Part shown: one piece after another, positions 11,219 to 21,568 of the stretch
Position numbering within the stretch: the stretch's first letter is position 1
How the letters are laid out: every line of letters begins with the position of its first letter
Origin: Halichondria panicea
Taxonomy: Eukaryota > Porifera > Demospongiae > Suberitida > Halichondriidae
Reading direction: 5' to 3'
Length of the DNA: 64,000 nt
NCBI RefSeq assembly: GCF_963675165.1
Contig: NC_087385.1
Span: forward strand, 2,852,501-2,916,500
Made by a program: the position numbers and the translations under genes
Notes under the pieces: generated by a model
The model's input: only the letters and a program-made list of their open reading frames with translations
Told to the model about the DNA's origin: nothing
Database searches by the model: none

Positions 11219-11417
11219 TAGATATGGCGTGATATGGGCACACGAATTATGTACGCACATAAATGCAACAGTAGCACGTTGCATGGGATCGCCATTACTG
11301 TGGCTGTATAATCAAGGATTCGAGGCTATCCATCCCACTAGCTAGTGCGGCCTGGTAATCGAGGTACTTAAGTAGCCTCGATTACTTAGAGTGTATGGAA
11401 TCAAGGCTAAGACTTAG

Positions 11418-11575
11418 CCTAAGTCCACGCATCAGAGGAGGTCCGACAGGCGACAGGCGCGGTGCAGCTCAAGTAATTAGCCCTTTGATTACTCTCAGCA
11501 AAAACATACGACGTGGACGGATAATTATTCAAAGGCTAATTGCCTGAGCTGCACCGCGCCTCCTCTGTCCACGCA
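11418..11575. repeat. Long hairpin beside the satellite
   Basis: The arms share GTCCACGCAT, AGAGGAGG, GGCGCGGTGCAGCTCA and AATTAGCC..TTTGA in inverted order around a loop near 11490-11530. It lies directly before the 8/9-bp array. It may be a foldback end or a transposon terminus. No duplication was recognised. Confidence 0.6.
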
Positions 11576-11589
11576 TGATCACTTGCATT

Positions 11590-12833
11590 GCATGCACCGT
11601 TGCATCTGTTGCATCTGTTGCACCGTTGCATCTGTTGCACCGTTGCATCTGTTGCACCGTTGCATCTGTTGCACCGTTGCATCTGTTGCACCGTTGCATC
11701 TGTTGCACTGTTGCATCTGTTGCATCTGTTGCACCGTTGCATCTGTTGCATCTGTTGCACCGTTGCATCTGTTGCACCGTTGCATCTGTTGCACCGTTGC
11801 ATCTGTTGCATCTGTTGCATCTGTTGCACCGTTGCATCTGTTGCATCTGTTGCATCTGTTGCACCGTTGCATCTGTTGCATCGTTGCATCTGTTGCACCG
11901 TTGCATCTGTTGCACCGTTGCATCTGTTGCATCTGTTGCACCGTTGCATCTGTTGCATCTGTTGCATCTGTTGCACCATTGCATCTGTTGCACCGTTGCA
12001 TCTGTTGCATCTGTTGCACCGTTGCATCTGTTGCATCTGTTGCACCGTTGCATCTGTTGCATCTGTTGCACCGTTGCATCTGTTGCACCGTTGCATCTGT
12101 TGCATCTGTTGCATCTGTTGCACCGTTGCATCTGTTGCATCTTTTCCACGGTTGCATCTGTTGCACCGTTGCACCTGTTGCACCGTTGCATCTGTTGCAT
12201 CTGTTGCATCTGTTGCACCGTTGCATCTGTTGCATCTGTTGCACCGTTGCATCTGTTGCATCTGTTGCATCTGTTGCACCGTTGCATCTGTTGCACCGTT
12301 GCATCTGTTGCACCGTTGCATCTGTTGCATCTGTTGCATCTGTTGCACCGTTGCATCTGTTGCACCGTTGCACCTGTTGCACCGTTGCATCTGTTGCACC
12401 GTTGCATCTGTTGCATCTGTTGCACCGTTGCATCTGTTGCATCTTTTCCACGGTTGCATCTGTTGCACCGTTGCACCTGTTGCACCGTTGCATCTGTTGC
12501 ATCTGTTGCACCGTTGCACCGTTGCATCTGTTGCATCTGTTGCATCTGTTGCATCTGTTGCACCATTGCATCTGTTGCATCTGTTGCATCTGTTGCACCG
12601 TTGCATCTGTTGCACCGTTGCATCTGTTGCATCTGTTGCACCGTTGCATCTGTTGCATCTGTTGCATCTGTTGCACCGCTGCATCTGTTGCATCGTTGCA
12701 TCTGTTGCACCGTTGCATCTGTTGCACCGTTGCATCTGTTGCATCTGTTGCACCGTTGCATCTGTTGCACCGTTGCATCTGTTGCATCTGTTGCATCTGT
12801 TGCACCGTTGCATCTGTTGCACCGTTGCATCTG
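11590..12833. repeat. Satellite of GTTGCATCT and GTTGCACC units
   Basis: About 1.24 kb built almost only from the 9-mer GTTGCATCT and the 8-mer GTTGCACC in variable order. The variants GTTGCATCTTTTCCACG occur twice, near 12140 and 12440, inside otherwise matching blocks, which points to a segmental duplication about 300 bp apart. There is no stop codon in any frame, so the reading frames of about 430 codons on both strands are by-products. Scattered TGCAAC words near 11255 and 15310 may be the seed. Confidence 0.9.
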
Positions 12834-12994
12834 GAAATCCAAGCAAATGTTTGCTCTGCTGTCATGAGGTTAAGTAGAGGGTTCAATTCTCGAACCTTGG
12901 AAGGATGGTAAGTTGTCTGACAGTCTGTTCGTACATGATTTTTAATGTGCAATTAATTCATGGCAGTCATCATTATTATTATATATATATATAG

Positions 12995-14823
12995 CCTCCT
13001 CTGAACTGAAACAAACTCCTGCATCCTCCTCTCAACAAATTCCTGCATCCTCCTCTCAACAAACTCCTGCACGTGAGGCTCACCAGAGCAGGAATGTGAG
13101 GCAAACAGCTGCAGTTACATTGAAGAAATAATTGTATTCTCCTGCCAAGTTGTGTAGGTCTCCCAAGAAGAAGCGATGCACGAGACCACACCTCTCACTT
13201 TCTTTGAATGGATCACCTTCAAGTTCTGAGGCAGAATTACACACCTCTCAACAGATCACCTCTCAACAGATCACACCAATTACATCGGACAATGATGAAG
13301 TTGAGTTTACTACACGGTCCGACGTTATTGAGCATTCCTCACTACTTAATCCTCAAAAGAAGAGAAAAGAGAGAGCTCTGCCGACACCAAGAGGAGTTTT
13401 TACTAGCACTCCAATTAACAAACATTCTGTGGCTGCTCTCAATCAATCAATTTCTCCAATCTGCCACAAGATTAAACCGAGAAAGCTACAAAAACATTTT
13501 GAGGGCAGTCGTCATGATGCAGATGAAAAGACCTCCATTTCATCCATTACTCAAAGGCCACATCAGGATCCCCCAATGCTTGAATTGCAGCAAAAAGTCT
13601 CCCCTGGTAAGTGAGATAGGTCGGCCGGGACCAGCTATAATTATGCATGCATCTATATAAATTATAGGTTTTCACGATTGTGCAAAATAACAGCAATAAT
13701 TTTTTAATGGAGGTTCCATTTTGTGGACGTTTTGTAGAATGTGTTTCGCGCTATACGGTATAGACTCTCGGCTCTTTGAATTACGGTCACCTCTCTATAT
13801 ATATAATTATACCTTTTGTTTCGCTAGGCACGAATTAATTGGCATGCATGCAGGCTGTTAAAGCAGCCACCTTGCTATTGCGGCCACTGCATGCGACACT
13901 GTCCCTATATTTTATAATTCTTATAATAATACATGTACATACATGCATACATTATGTACATTATATAGGGTGACCGGACTATAATAATTATAGTATGTCA
14001 ATGTTGAGCTCGAATGCATTATTATAAATTATGCATGCAGAACAACAGATCATAGCTATTGAAGTGGTTGACTCGGTCATCAAACTCAAGAAAATACCAG
14101 GTAACTTTTCCGGCATAGTCCATATAAATTATGTGAGGATGCATGCATGATTATACCACCAGCATGCATTAGTGCGTTTTGGTGCTGCTTTTTATGAGAG
14201 GTGCGTTTTAAAAAATAGGTGGTGCAATTTTTGGAGAGGTACATTTTTCAGAGAACGACATTTTGCACAGAGGTGCGTTTTTTAGAGAGGTGAATTTTGT
14301 AGAGAGACGTTTTGTACAGAGGTGCGTTTTTTAGAGAGGTGAATTTTGTAGAGAGATGCATTTTGTAGAGAGGCGCATTTTTCATAGAGCGTTTTTTCAG
14401 CCAACTCCACCCATCATGTGGTTTGGTCAAGACAGCAGCATCTAAAAAATGGTTTTTGCAAACGTACCTCTGCTTTCAAGCGTGAAAGTAAAAATCATGC
14501 ACACATGCATGCATGCACTGTCATGCACACAGTAATTTGTTTTCTCAACAGCAACATTTTATTCATGCACACGTCACCATGCCCATTAATATTTTGTACT
14601 ACTGCATATAATTATACAGAAGACGAGAAACACTGCCAGCAAAATTAATGTGGAGGGAAATTTACGAAGAAGGGAAAACGCATGTGGGTCGGGTGTGAGG
14701 CTGACTCATGCTGGCGATGGTATCACTACACCTGTGTAGGTTTGAAGGAGCTGCCTTTCGAGAGCTAAGTTTGGATATGTCCAAGCTGTCATCCACCAGC
14801 TGGAAAGTTATCCGTGATTAACT
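12995..14823 (+). pseudogene. PHD-finger protein pseudogene (3 exons)
   Basis: The exons are 12995-13606, 14041-14100 and 14620-14823, each with AG/GT borders and agreeing phases (phase 1 at both introns). Exon 1 encodes a Ser/Gln-rich repeat (PASSSQQ), a basic patch (CRSPKKKRC) and a disordered Ser/Pro/Lys region. Exon 2 gives QQIIAIEVVDSVIKLKKIP. Exon 3 encodes a PHD finger: paired Cys, WVGCEADSCWRWYHYTCVGL, then WICPSCH. One stop interrupts exon 1 after TLKK and two interrupt exon 3, one inside the finger. PHD fingers read histone tails, so the parent was probably nuclear. It could be a captured host gene or a transposon gene. Upstream exons were not found. Confidence 0.6.
14195..14395. 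repeat. Minisatellite with GAGAGGTG / ATTTTGTA units
   Basis: About ten imperfect copies of a 16-20 bp unit (for example AGAGAGGTGAATTTTGT) lie in the second intron of the PHD pseudogene. It has no clear function. Confidence 0.6.
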
Positions 14824-15185
14824 GAATAATGCCAAAACTAATTGTACGGTATATACTATTATTATCTATTTACCCAGTTATGGTCATAATTACATGCATA
14901 ATATGTTTGATTTGTGGCATTATAATTATTATAATCCGTTGTCACCATCGTTCAGCCGGTCACTCTTTATCTGCATGGTAAACATTCAGTATTACCGGCA
15001 GAGAACTCTGATACTGATACTGACATAGAGCACAGGATCCGATTCACATTTTAGTGGGATAGCTGGCCAGATTGACTTTCTATTATTAACTAGTCTAGAG
15101 CAAGGAATCTAGGTTAGTATTAAACTCCGAGCTGCTATATATAGCGCCTTTGCATACGGGTTGGATTTGCCTGCACAGTACAGTG

Positions 15186-15231
15186 TAGCCTCGATTCCAA
15201 GCCGTTGTTCAAGGGGCTGGAGTCGAGGCTA
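15186..15231. mobile_element. 46-bp hairpin element with perfect 9-bp duplication
   Basis: The whole element runs from TAGCCTCGATTCCAAGCC to GGAGTCGAGGCTA, only 46 bp. AGTACAGTG lies directly on both sides (15177-15185, 15232-15240). It is the smallest member of the TAGCCTCGAT family here, and nearly all of it is terminal repeat. Confidence 0.75.
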
Positions 15232-15382
15232 AGTACAGTGCAGTGTTGCTAGACTGGAAACCACGCCCATAGTATAAATCAGCCGCCCTTCCTTGGGCCT
15301 GGGGGCTGCAACAGGTGCAACACATGCAACAGTTGCATTTTTTGTTCTTAATATTCGATCTACCCAAATCAATCCACAAGTG

Positions 15383-16868
15383 TCTACACAAATTACATTT
15401 CCTCCAAAAGCTTTCATCATCTCGAGCTGAAACTGCAGGGGCGGATCCAGGGGTGATTTTGAGGGGCTGAAGCCCCCCCTTTTGAAAAAACTACCATGTG
15501 TTGTAGTCTGACTCTACAACAATTTTGCCACCAATTATGCATCTGTAGACTCACTTGAAATCACTTGAGAGATGCTAGACAACAGCTACTAGGAATATAA
15601 AGGATCTAGGGTAGCTAGCTGGACGTACCTAGCTAGCTAGCTAGCTGTACGTACGTACGTACATCTGATCAGTACAGTATCACCATAGTATTAAAAGTAA
15701 GTGCAGAGGTCACGTCAACGTATTCTACTCATTAATATGAAAGTTCAAAGGTCAAATCTTGCAAAAAATTCGCCTCTGGCGAGGTTGCCCTGGGCGGCTC
15801 CGCCGCCCTCGTACGGGGCTTCGCCCCTTTCCGCCCCTTTCTAGCTAGCCCCCCCCTTTTGTTTTTCCTGGATCCGCCCCTGAACTGGGTTTGAAGTGCC
15901 AACAAAAAATCGTTGTCTTTCACTCCTTCTCTTTCACTAGACACCCCTTGCGGTTTGAAAGCAATAACTGGACAAAATTCCATGCTTTTCAGCTCTTCGA
16001 CCCATGCAGCAACACTTGTGTAGTCGTTTGAGTGCTTTTGTACTCCATCCACATTGCACACTCTTTTGATATTCTGGATATCTTTTTTTGTGCTATGATG
16101 ACACCGTTTCAGGCCACCTTCATCGACACTGTCTCTAATGTCATCTAGAATTCGATCTATCGTCACCCCTTGCAACAGTTTGTTGAATACAGCTAGCTTG
16201 AAGTCCTTAGGGAGTCGTAAATGCATTACATCTTCTTCTGGAGTGTGGCCATAATGCGTGGAACAAAAGTTAACCAGCACATTTCCTCCTGTGTGCTGAC
16301 TTACAATTAGGTGAGCTGTACAGTAGACACCTAATTTTTCCGAGCCCTGCAACTTCGAATTTCTGAGGCCTTTTGTGGTTGATCTAGATTTTCCTGATCT
16401 GTTACAATAGTAGTACCAAGTACGTACTCCACAGCGGACACGGGATCCACACGGCTGCACATACTGTGTGCAGGTTCGAGTTTCTTCACCCTCCTTCCAT
16501 CTTAAAAACTCTGAAAAGCCAGAAAACTCATGTTTCTCTGTATAAACAGTTGTTTCGTGAGCTTGTGTTAGATGTTGGATTAACTCTTGTACGAAACGAA
16601 ATCTGTAAGAAAGAAACTAATAATAATGTGGAAGTTGCAGTTGCATGATCTGTGTAATCATGTGCCATTAAGTATTCAATCGATCTAACCTGGAGTCACA
16701 AGTAATACAGCAGATATATCCAATTTCTGATGTTTCTTGTGAAGAGATTTCTTGGGTCAGATCTAGACTCTTCCCTAGAGCCTTTTCTCTGTGTTGCCTT
16801 ACATGTCGAGCTAGACTACTGCTGTGTGCATAACTGCTTGAGCAAGACTTGCAAATATAGAGCGACAT
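15383..16868 (-). pseudogene. MULE transposase, N-terminal part
   Basis: Exon 1 (16868-16690) starts MSLYICKSCSSSYAHSSSLA, a C2H2 finger. A phase-2 intron (GTTAGA donor, TTACAG acceptor at 16603-16605) leads into exon 2 from 16602. The join completes a second finger, CCITCDSRF...HLTQAH. Next comes the conserved N-terminal MULE region (EFSGFSEFLRWKEGE; CNRSG; CSTHYGHTPEED; LLQGVTIDRILDDIRD), then DNDFLLALQTQF, where a hAT-like MITE (15436-15882) sits. Reading resumes QLEMMKAFGGNVICVD up to the 4.16-kb insertion. Without both insertions the frame is open straight into the catalytic domain at 11218. The gene shares a 212-bp divergent promoter region with the ATPase gene. Confidence 0.8.
15436..15882. 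mobile_element. hAT-like MITE with 5-bp duplication
   Basis: Inverted ends CAGGGGCGGATCCAGG, with AACTG outside both ends (15431-15435, 15883-15887). Removing the element and one AACTG restores the transposase frame LQTQFQLEMMK, so the insertion is proven by the host gene. The CAGGGGCGGATCC start is widespread in animal hAT non-autonomous elements. A 5-bp duplication is shorter than the usual 8 but is known for some hAT groups. A solitary end of the same kind lies near 42000. Confidence 0.8.
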
Positions 16869-17080
16869 TGAGCCAAATCCAGAATATTATACACAGAGCA
16901 AACTATGATTTTGTTGAGACTTCTCCCGCTTGTTCAGGCTATTATAGACTGTAATTATGTACAGCACATGCGCGTAATCATCAATTAAGTATTAATTTCG
17001 CTGCGAGTACCTAATTGTTGTTCCAAAGAAGAACCAGTTCGAAGAACAAGCTCATCATTGTATCATTGTGCCATATAACC
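16869..17080. promoter_or_regulatory. Bidirectional promoter region of the MULE
   Basis: Only 212 bp separate the start of the transposase (-) from the start of the ATPase gene (+). It holds AT-rich stretches and one CATGCGCG word resembling half of an NRF-1 site (near 16969). No TATA box is clear. Shared control of the two genes is inferred from the layout. Confidence 0.45.
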
Positions 17081-20000
17081 ATGTGTGCATCACGAGAGAC
17101 TGATGGAGACAGCAGTAGTACTTTCGGGGATTCTAATTCCACAAGCTCACAGGTGAGCATGCAGAGCTCACATTTCATTGCACATATTAATTGTTGAAGC
17201 CACATGCAGTTTGAGAAAATTCAGTTTAATTATTGTGCTGCATGTATATTCTTTCAGGATTCTGGAAAGGGAGAATTTTTTATTAATTGGGAACTCGGAA
17301 CTGCTGGGAAATCAGCAAAAGGAGAAGATAAGGCCATGTGTGATTTTGCAATCAGGCTGAAGACACTAGTGGAAGCGAGAGAATTGACTGGGTTTTACTG
17401 TGAAGTGAAACGCGAAATGGATGGTGTTAGCAGGTACATCTAACCCTCCCTCTAACTATATACAGTTAATTACAGCACATGTGACACACCTTGTAGCTTG
17501 TTAAGTGCATGGGTGTGCAATACCTCAATCTGTATAATATACTGCATACATCTTGTATGTATACATACTTTATCTTTGAGGGATTTGTATAATTATAGCT
17601 GGTCAACTGCATGGGTATTTCCATTTTCCATTATAGTGCAATAAAAATTATTAAAACATACTTTCCACTGACTTATAGCTCAGCCATGTGCCTATAAATG
17701 ATATTAAAAATGTAGAGTTTGGAACCCACAAATAAGTATAGTTGTGGTTCCAACAATAGGCTGAAGTTGTGACTGTGGGATATCTGATATCACCAGAGCA
17801 TAGTTTTCTCACATCATTTTTCTACTGTCATGTGTGCAGAAAAATATTATTGTTTTAGAGCACATGCAGGACGTGCTACCAATGCAATATGCTACTAAAC
17901 TGATCATTTGTTTCAAACATGCAGGAGATGTTTCTTCACAAGTGACTCTGCAAACCAGAAAGTAAAGTTCATCAGCCAGCTGAACAAGTCTTTTGGGAGC
18001 GGTGGTGGATTCACTTGTGCTTTTTCAGACTCCGAACTCACCAGATTTCTCCAGTTTCTCAAACGAGAGCATGCTTCGGATATTAAGATCTCCAAGGGAA
18101 CCACCGTTATAGGATGCCAGCCTGGTAGCGATGTATGGGTGTTTGGTGATGACATCCATATCAAGTCTAACGGAGAGTGCATATCTGCAACGGAAAGTCC
18201 CTATGTGTGGTCACCCAATTGCATAATGGCACAGTGTGACAAAGTCAGCTTCAATGAGCTTGTGCCGAAACTTTCCATCCAAAGCAGCTCAATGGAACCT
18301 TTGAAGGATCTCCTCGACGGCCTACAGATAGCCACCAAGCACAATTATCCGCGTGCTCTCCTTGTTCTTGGTGGAACCATAATGTCTTGTCACTACACCC
18401 ACATTGCTGCGAAGTATGGAGGATTTCCAATTGTGCTTGCTGTCGGACCAACTGAGACTGGCAAGTCAACTGCTCTAAAGGCTGCCCTGAGTATTTTTGG
18501 GATGGCCAAAGATGCCTTTTACGTTGAAGGTTCCAATGCTTATTTTATGGAAAGAAGTGCCCTCTCGTGTATGCCATATGGTATTGATGAGGCCACTGCA
18601 CACAGCAAGCAGTTGGATGTTGTCAAGCTCATTGTCGACCTTCATGGAGCGGCTAAAACAGCCAATTTGCGTCGTGGTGCGTTTCTTCCACTGTCTGTAC
18701 CTGTCATAGCAACCAATGACAAATTGAAGGATGATCCAAGGTGTGTACATAATTAGAATGTTATACACCACAATTTTCATATAATTATATACAGCTATTT
18801 ATACCTGCACTTTAAACTTTAATCACAGAGTGAAGAGCAGATGTGTGGAAATTTCCTTCCGAAGGCCAAAAGTTGGTCCCTCTACCGTTGAGGAAAGAAA
18901 GTCGAGACGTGACTTAGAGAGTTCAATCATTAACGGAACGCCTTCTGGCATTCTTCACTGGGTGATTTCTCTAAGACAAGACCTCGAAAAAGATGGAGAG
19001 GCAGAGGTGGAGAGGATTTTGCAGCAGATCCTTCAGCTGCCTCAGTTTAGTGAACAACCCAGACTAGCGCAAAGCTGGGCTCTTATTCTTTACTTTACAT
19101 TCAAGGTAAGTTTATTAATTAGTGCGCATTTGTTGATTGTTATTGAACCATACATGAAATCAAGATGGTACGCGCCTGTGGGAAGGATGAGCTGGAGAAT
19201 GAAATAATGGCGTGTGTAACTCTAAATAGCACTGCAACTGAGGAAGGTACTGACAAAACTAGTTCTCTTGAAAGTGTTGTGACTGACACAGTCAGGGAAG
19301 TGCTTGAGTACTGCAATGGAAAAGTCATAAGACAGGTAATAATACTGTTAGTAATTGAGTGTGCTGTGGTGATACCTAATTCCACTTGCATGGTTTCTGT
19401 TTACTTAATTAAAGGTGTTTCTAACCACTCATATTGGTGCTCTGAATGGCTTGCACTCTTACATAATAATATGCATACACTGTAACATACATATATATAT
19501 ACAGGTACTCACCTTTGTCAGAACAAGGTTGATGGTAAGCAACCAAGAAGTTGTGGCAATCCATCTTTCTCACAACGGGCTGAAATTTACTCATTCCCTT
19601 GATGAAATTAGAAATGCTGTCGACCAACTTGAGTGGGGGAAAGGCACGGACAGCAAAGACTTCCTGAATCCTACCAAACATAGTGGGACGTTAATAAATA
19701 GGAAAACAAGTGATCGCGTAAGAGCTGCCAACATCTTTCTTAACAAACTTCCTAAAAATCTTCACGATGTACTTAGAAGGGGTTAGTTTGTCTTTACCTA
19801 TTTTGTTTATAGTATCAGTGTCACAGAATAAACATTGTGTACACACGCAGTGACCGACCCTGAGACTCCATTGGCTGAAGTAATTAAGTGTGGGCTGGAA
19901 GTGGCTGAAAAAACTCCATGCAGTGAGGAAGAGGAAAACAGTGGGCCAGGCTTAACTACTGAAACAGAAGCTGTCGATGGGGACAAGAAACATGCTACTG

Positions 20001-20140
20001 TAACAACATCACTGACTGAAACAGACGGTACATCTACTGATGGATCTGTCGATGATGGGGACAAGAAACGTGCTACAAGATCCTCGACTATTGTGCCTCC
20101 TTTTTCCAAAAGACTTTGCAAGGGGAACAATATTTACTAA
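17081..20140 (+). CDS. P-loop ATPase carried by the MULE (DUF927/helicase-like), 7 exons
   Basis: The exons are 17081-17152, 17258-17433, 17925-18740, 18829-19105, 19165-19335, 19505-19781 and 19851-20140. All have GT-AG borders and all phases agree, giving 692 aa. Exon 1 is Ser-rich. Walker A GPTETGKST lies at about residues 257-265 and a Walker B-like YGIDEA at about 302-306. VPVIATNDKLKDDPR follows, resembling a sensor-type segment. The order N-terminal beta-rich region, ATPase, alpha-helical domain with a possible winged helix (LTFVRTRLMV..QEVVAIHL), acidic tail with repeated DGDKK, is reminiscent of the bacterial DUF927 ATPase/helicase group. That assignment is by eye. A role in transposition (DNA unwinding or target handling) is inferred only from carriage. 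There is no internal stop, although the neighbouring transposase is broken. Confidence 0.75.
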
Positions 20141-20275
20141 CAATACTGGTTGAATATTATTCAGTGCGCTAAATTATATATAAGTGCACGAAATGTGTTG
20201 TTTTGTTATAATCAATCTGTTGTCGTTACGTTCTACCATGCATGCATTGAATTGACAAATTTAATTATAAGACTA

Positions 20276-21428
20276 ACTCGACTCAGCAGACTCGCTAGAC
20301 TCTCCAGACTCTCCAGACTCTCCGGACTCTCCGGACTCTCCAGACTCTCCGGACTCTCCAGACTCTCCAGACTCTCAGGACTCTCCAGACTCTCCGGACT
20401 CACTAGACTCTCCAGACTCTCAGGACTCTCGGGACTCTCGGGACTCTCAGGACTCTCAGGACTCGCTAGACTCTCCGGACTATAGCTAGACTCTCCAGAC
20501 TCTCCAGACTCGCAGGACTCTCCAGACTCTCTAGACTCGCAGGACTCTCAGGACACTCAGGGCTCTCCGGACTCTCAGGACTCCCAGACTCTCAGGACTC
20601 TCAGGACTTGCCAGACTCTCAGGACTCTCCAGACTCGCAGGACTCTCAGGACTCGCCAGACTCTCCAGACTCCCAGGGCTCTCCAGACTCGCCAGACTCT
20701 CAGGACTTTCCAGACTCGCAGGACTCTCCAGACTCTCAGGACTCTCAGGGCTCTCCAGACTCTCCGGACTCTCCGGACTCGCCAGACTCTTCAGACTCCC
20801 AGGGCTCTCCAGACTCTCAGGACTCTCAAGACTCTCCAGACTCTCAGGACTCGCTAGACTCTCCAGACTCTCGGGACTCTCAGGACTCTCAGGACTCGCT
20901 AGACTCTCCGGACTATAGCTAGACTCGCAGGACTCTCCAGACTCGCAGGACTCTCAGGACACTCAGGGCTCTCCGGACTCTCAGGACTCCCAGACTCTCA
21001 GGACTCTCAGGACTTGCCAGACTCTCAGGACTCTCCAGACTCGCAGGACTCTAAGGACTCGCCAGACTCTCCAGACTCCCAGGGCTCTCCAGACTCGCCA
21101 GACTCTCAGGACTTGCCAGACTCGCAGGACTCTCAGGGCTCTCAGGACTCTCAGGGCTCTCCAGACTCTCCGGACTCGCCAGACTCTCCAGACTCCCAGG
21201 GCTCTCCAGACTCTCAGGAATCTCCAGACTCTCCAGACTCTCAGGACTCGCTAGACTCTCCAGACTCTCAGGACTCGCCAGACTCTCAGGACTCTCCGGA
21301 CTCTCCAGACTCCCAGGACTCTCAGGGCTCTCCGGACTCTCCAGATTCTCCAGACTCGCAGGACTCGCAGGACTCTCCAGACTCCCAGGACTCCTCAGGG
21401 CTCCTCAGGGCCAGGACTCGCTGGACTG
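20276..21428. repeat. Right sub-terminal 9-bp repeat array
   Basis: About 1.15 kb of ACTCTCCAG, ACTCTCAGG, ACTCTCCGG and ACTCGCCAG units, the complement of the left array. A block of roughly 400 bp (20500-20920) is repeated at 20920-21330. Open frames reading DSPDSQ repeats are by-products of the 9-bp period. Confidence 0.9.
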
Positions 21429-21453
21429 CGCGACACAGCGTATTCGTGATAAT

Positions 21454-21559
21454 ATTATTATTAGCCGCCCCCTAGGCTAGCTACGGTGCAATTATAATGA
21501 GATTCACGGTCATTTTAACCCTTTCTACACAGGCTAACGTACTGCATTTAGCCACTTGT
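21454..21559. repeat. Right terminal inverted repeat of the MULE
   Basis: A perfect 106-bp inverted match to 7908-8013, ending GCCACTTGT directly before the duplicated CGCAACCGA. Confidence 0.9.
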
Positions 21560-21568
21560 CGCAACCGA

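Larger units (their letters stand above)
11219..15382. mobile_element. 4.16-kb insertion in the transposase gene, 8-bp duplication
   Basis: TCTACACA occurs at 11211-11218 and 15383-15390. Removing the segment plus one copy joins GGNVICVD to ATHSTN in frame, exactly across the first catalytic Asp of the MULE domain. Contents are a 160-bp hairpin, the 8/9-bp satellite, a PHD-finger pseudogene (+), a minisatellite and a 46-bp hairpin element. The two ends (TAGATATGG... and ...CCACAAGTG) are not inverted repeats of each other, so the class of element is unknown. Eight-bp duplications fit hAT, P, Merlin or some MULEs. A composite or rearranged insertion is possible. Confidence 0.65.
7908..21559. 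mobile_element. 13.65-kb Foldback-type Mutator-like (MULE) transposon
   Basis: The ends are ACAAGTGGCTAAATGCAG and its reverse complement. The terminal repeat is perfect for 106 bp (7908-8013, 21454-21559). CGCAACCGA lies directly outside both ends (7899-7907, 21560-21568), and the intact right arm has this site once, so the 9-bp duplication is proven by the empty site. Inside the terminal repeats lie long inverted arrays of 9-bp units (8031-9435, 20276-21428). The interior holds a MULE transposase (-) and a P-loop ATPase gene (+), divergently arranged. Nine-bp duplications and repeat-built arms are features of MULEs and of Drosophila FB/NOF elements. The perfect ends suggest a recent insertion. 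Confidence 0.9.

Noticed and set aside
11373-11409. 37-bp TAGCCTCGAT mini-element
   Set aside because: The ends fit the family, but the flanks do not give a 9-bp match, so insertion is not supported.
12866-12905. Possible tRNA T-arm (GGTTCAATTCTCGAACC)
   Set aside because: The motif alone is present; no acceptor, D or anticodon arms of correct spacing were found around it.
11529-12952. Six open reading frames of about 430-457 codons on both strands
   Set aside because: They are translations of the GTTGCATCT/GTTGCACC satellite (MQQMQRCNRCN or HLLHRCICC repeats), which simply lacks stop codons.
11219-15382. A 4-kb intron of the transposase gene
   Set aside because: AG is present on the acceptor side, but no donor gives the right frame, while the TCTACACA duplication explains the junction exactly.
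20608-21475. Open frames reading DSPDSQ repeats
   Set aside because: Same reason, for the right-hand array.
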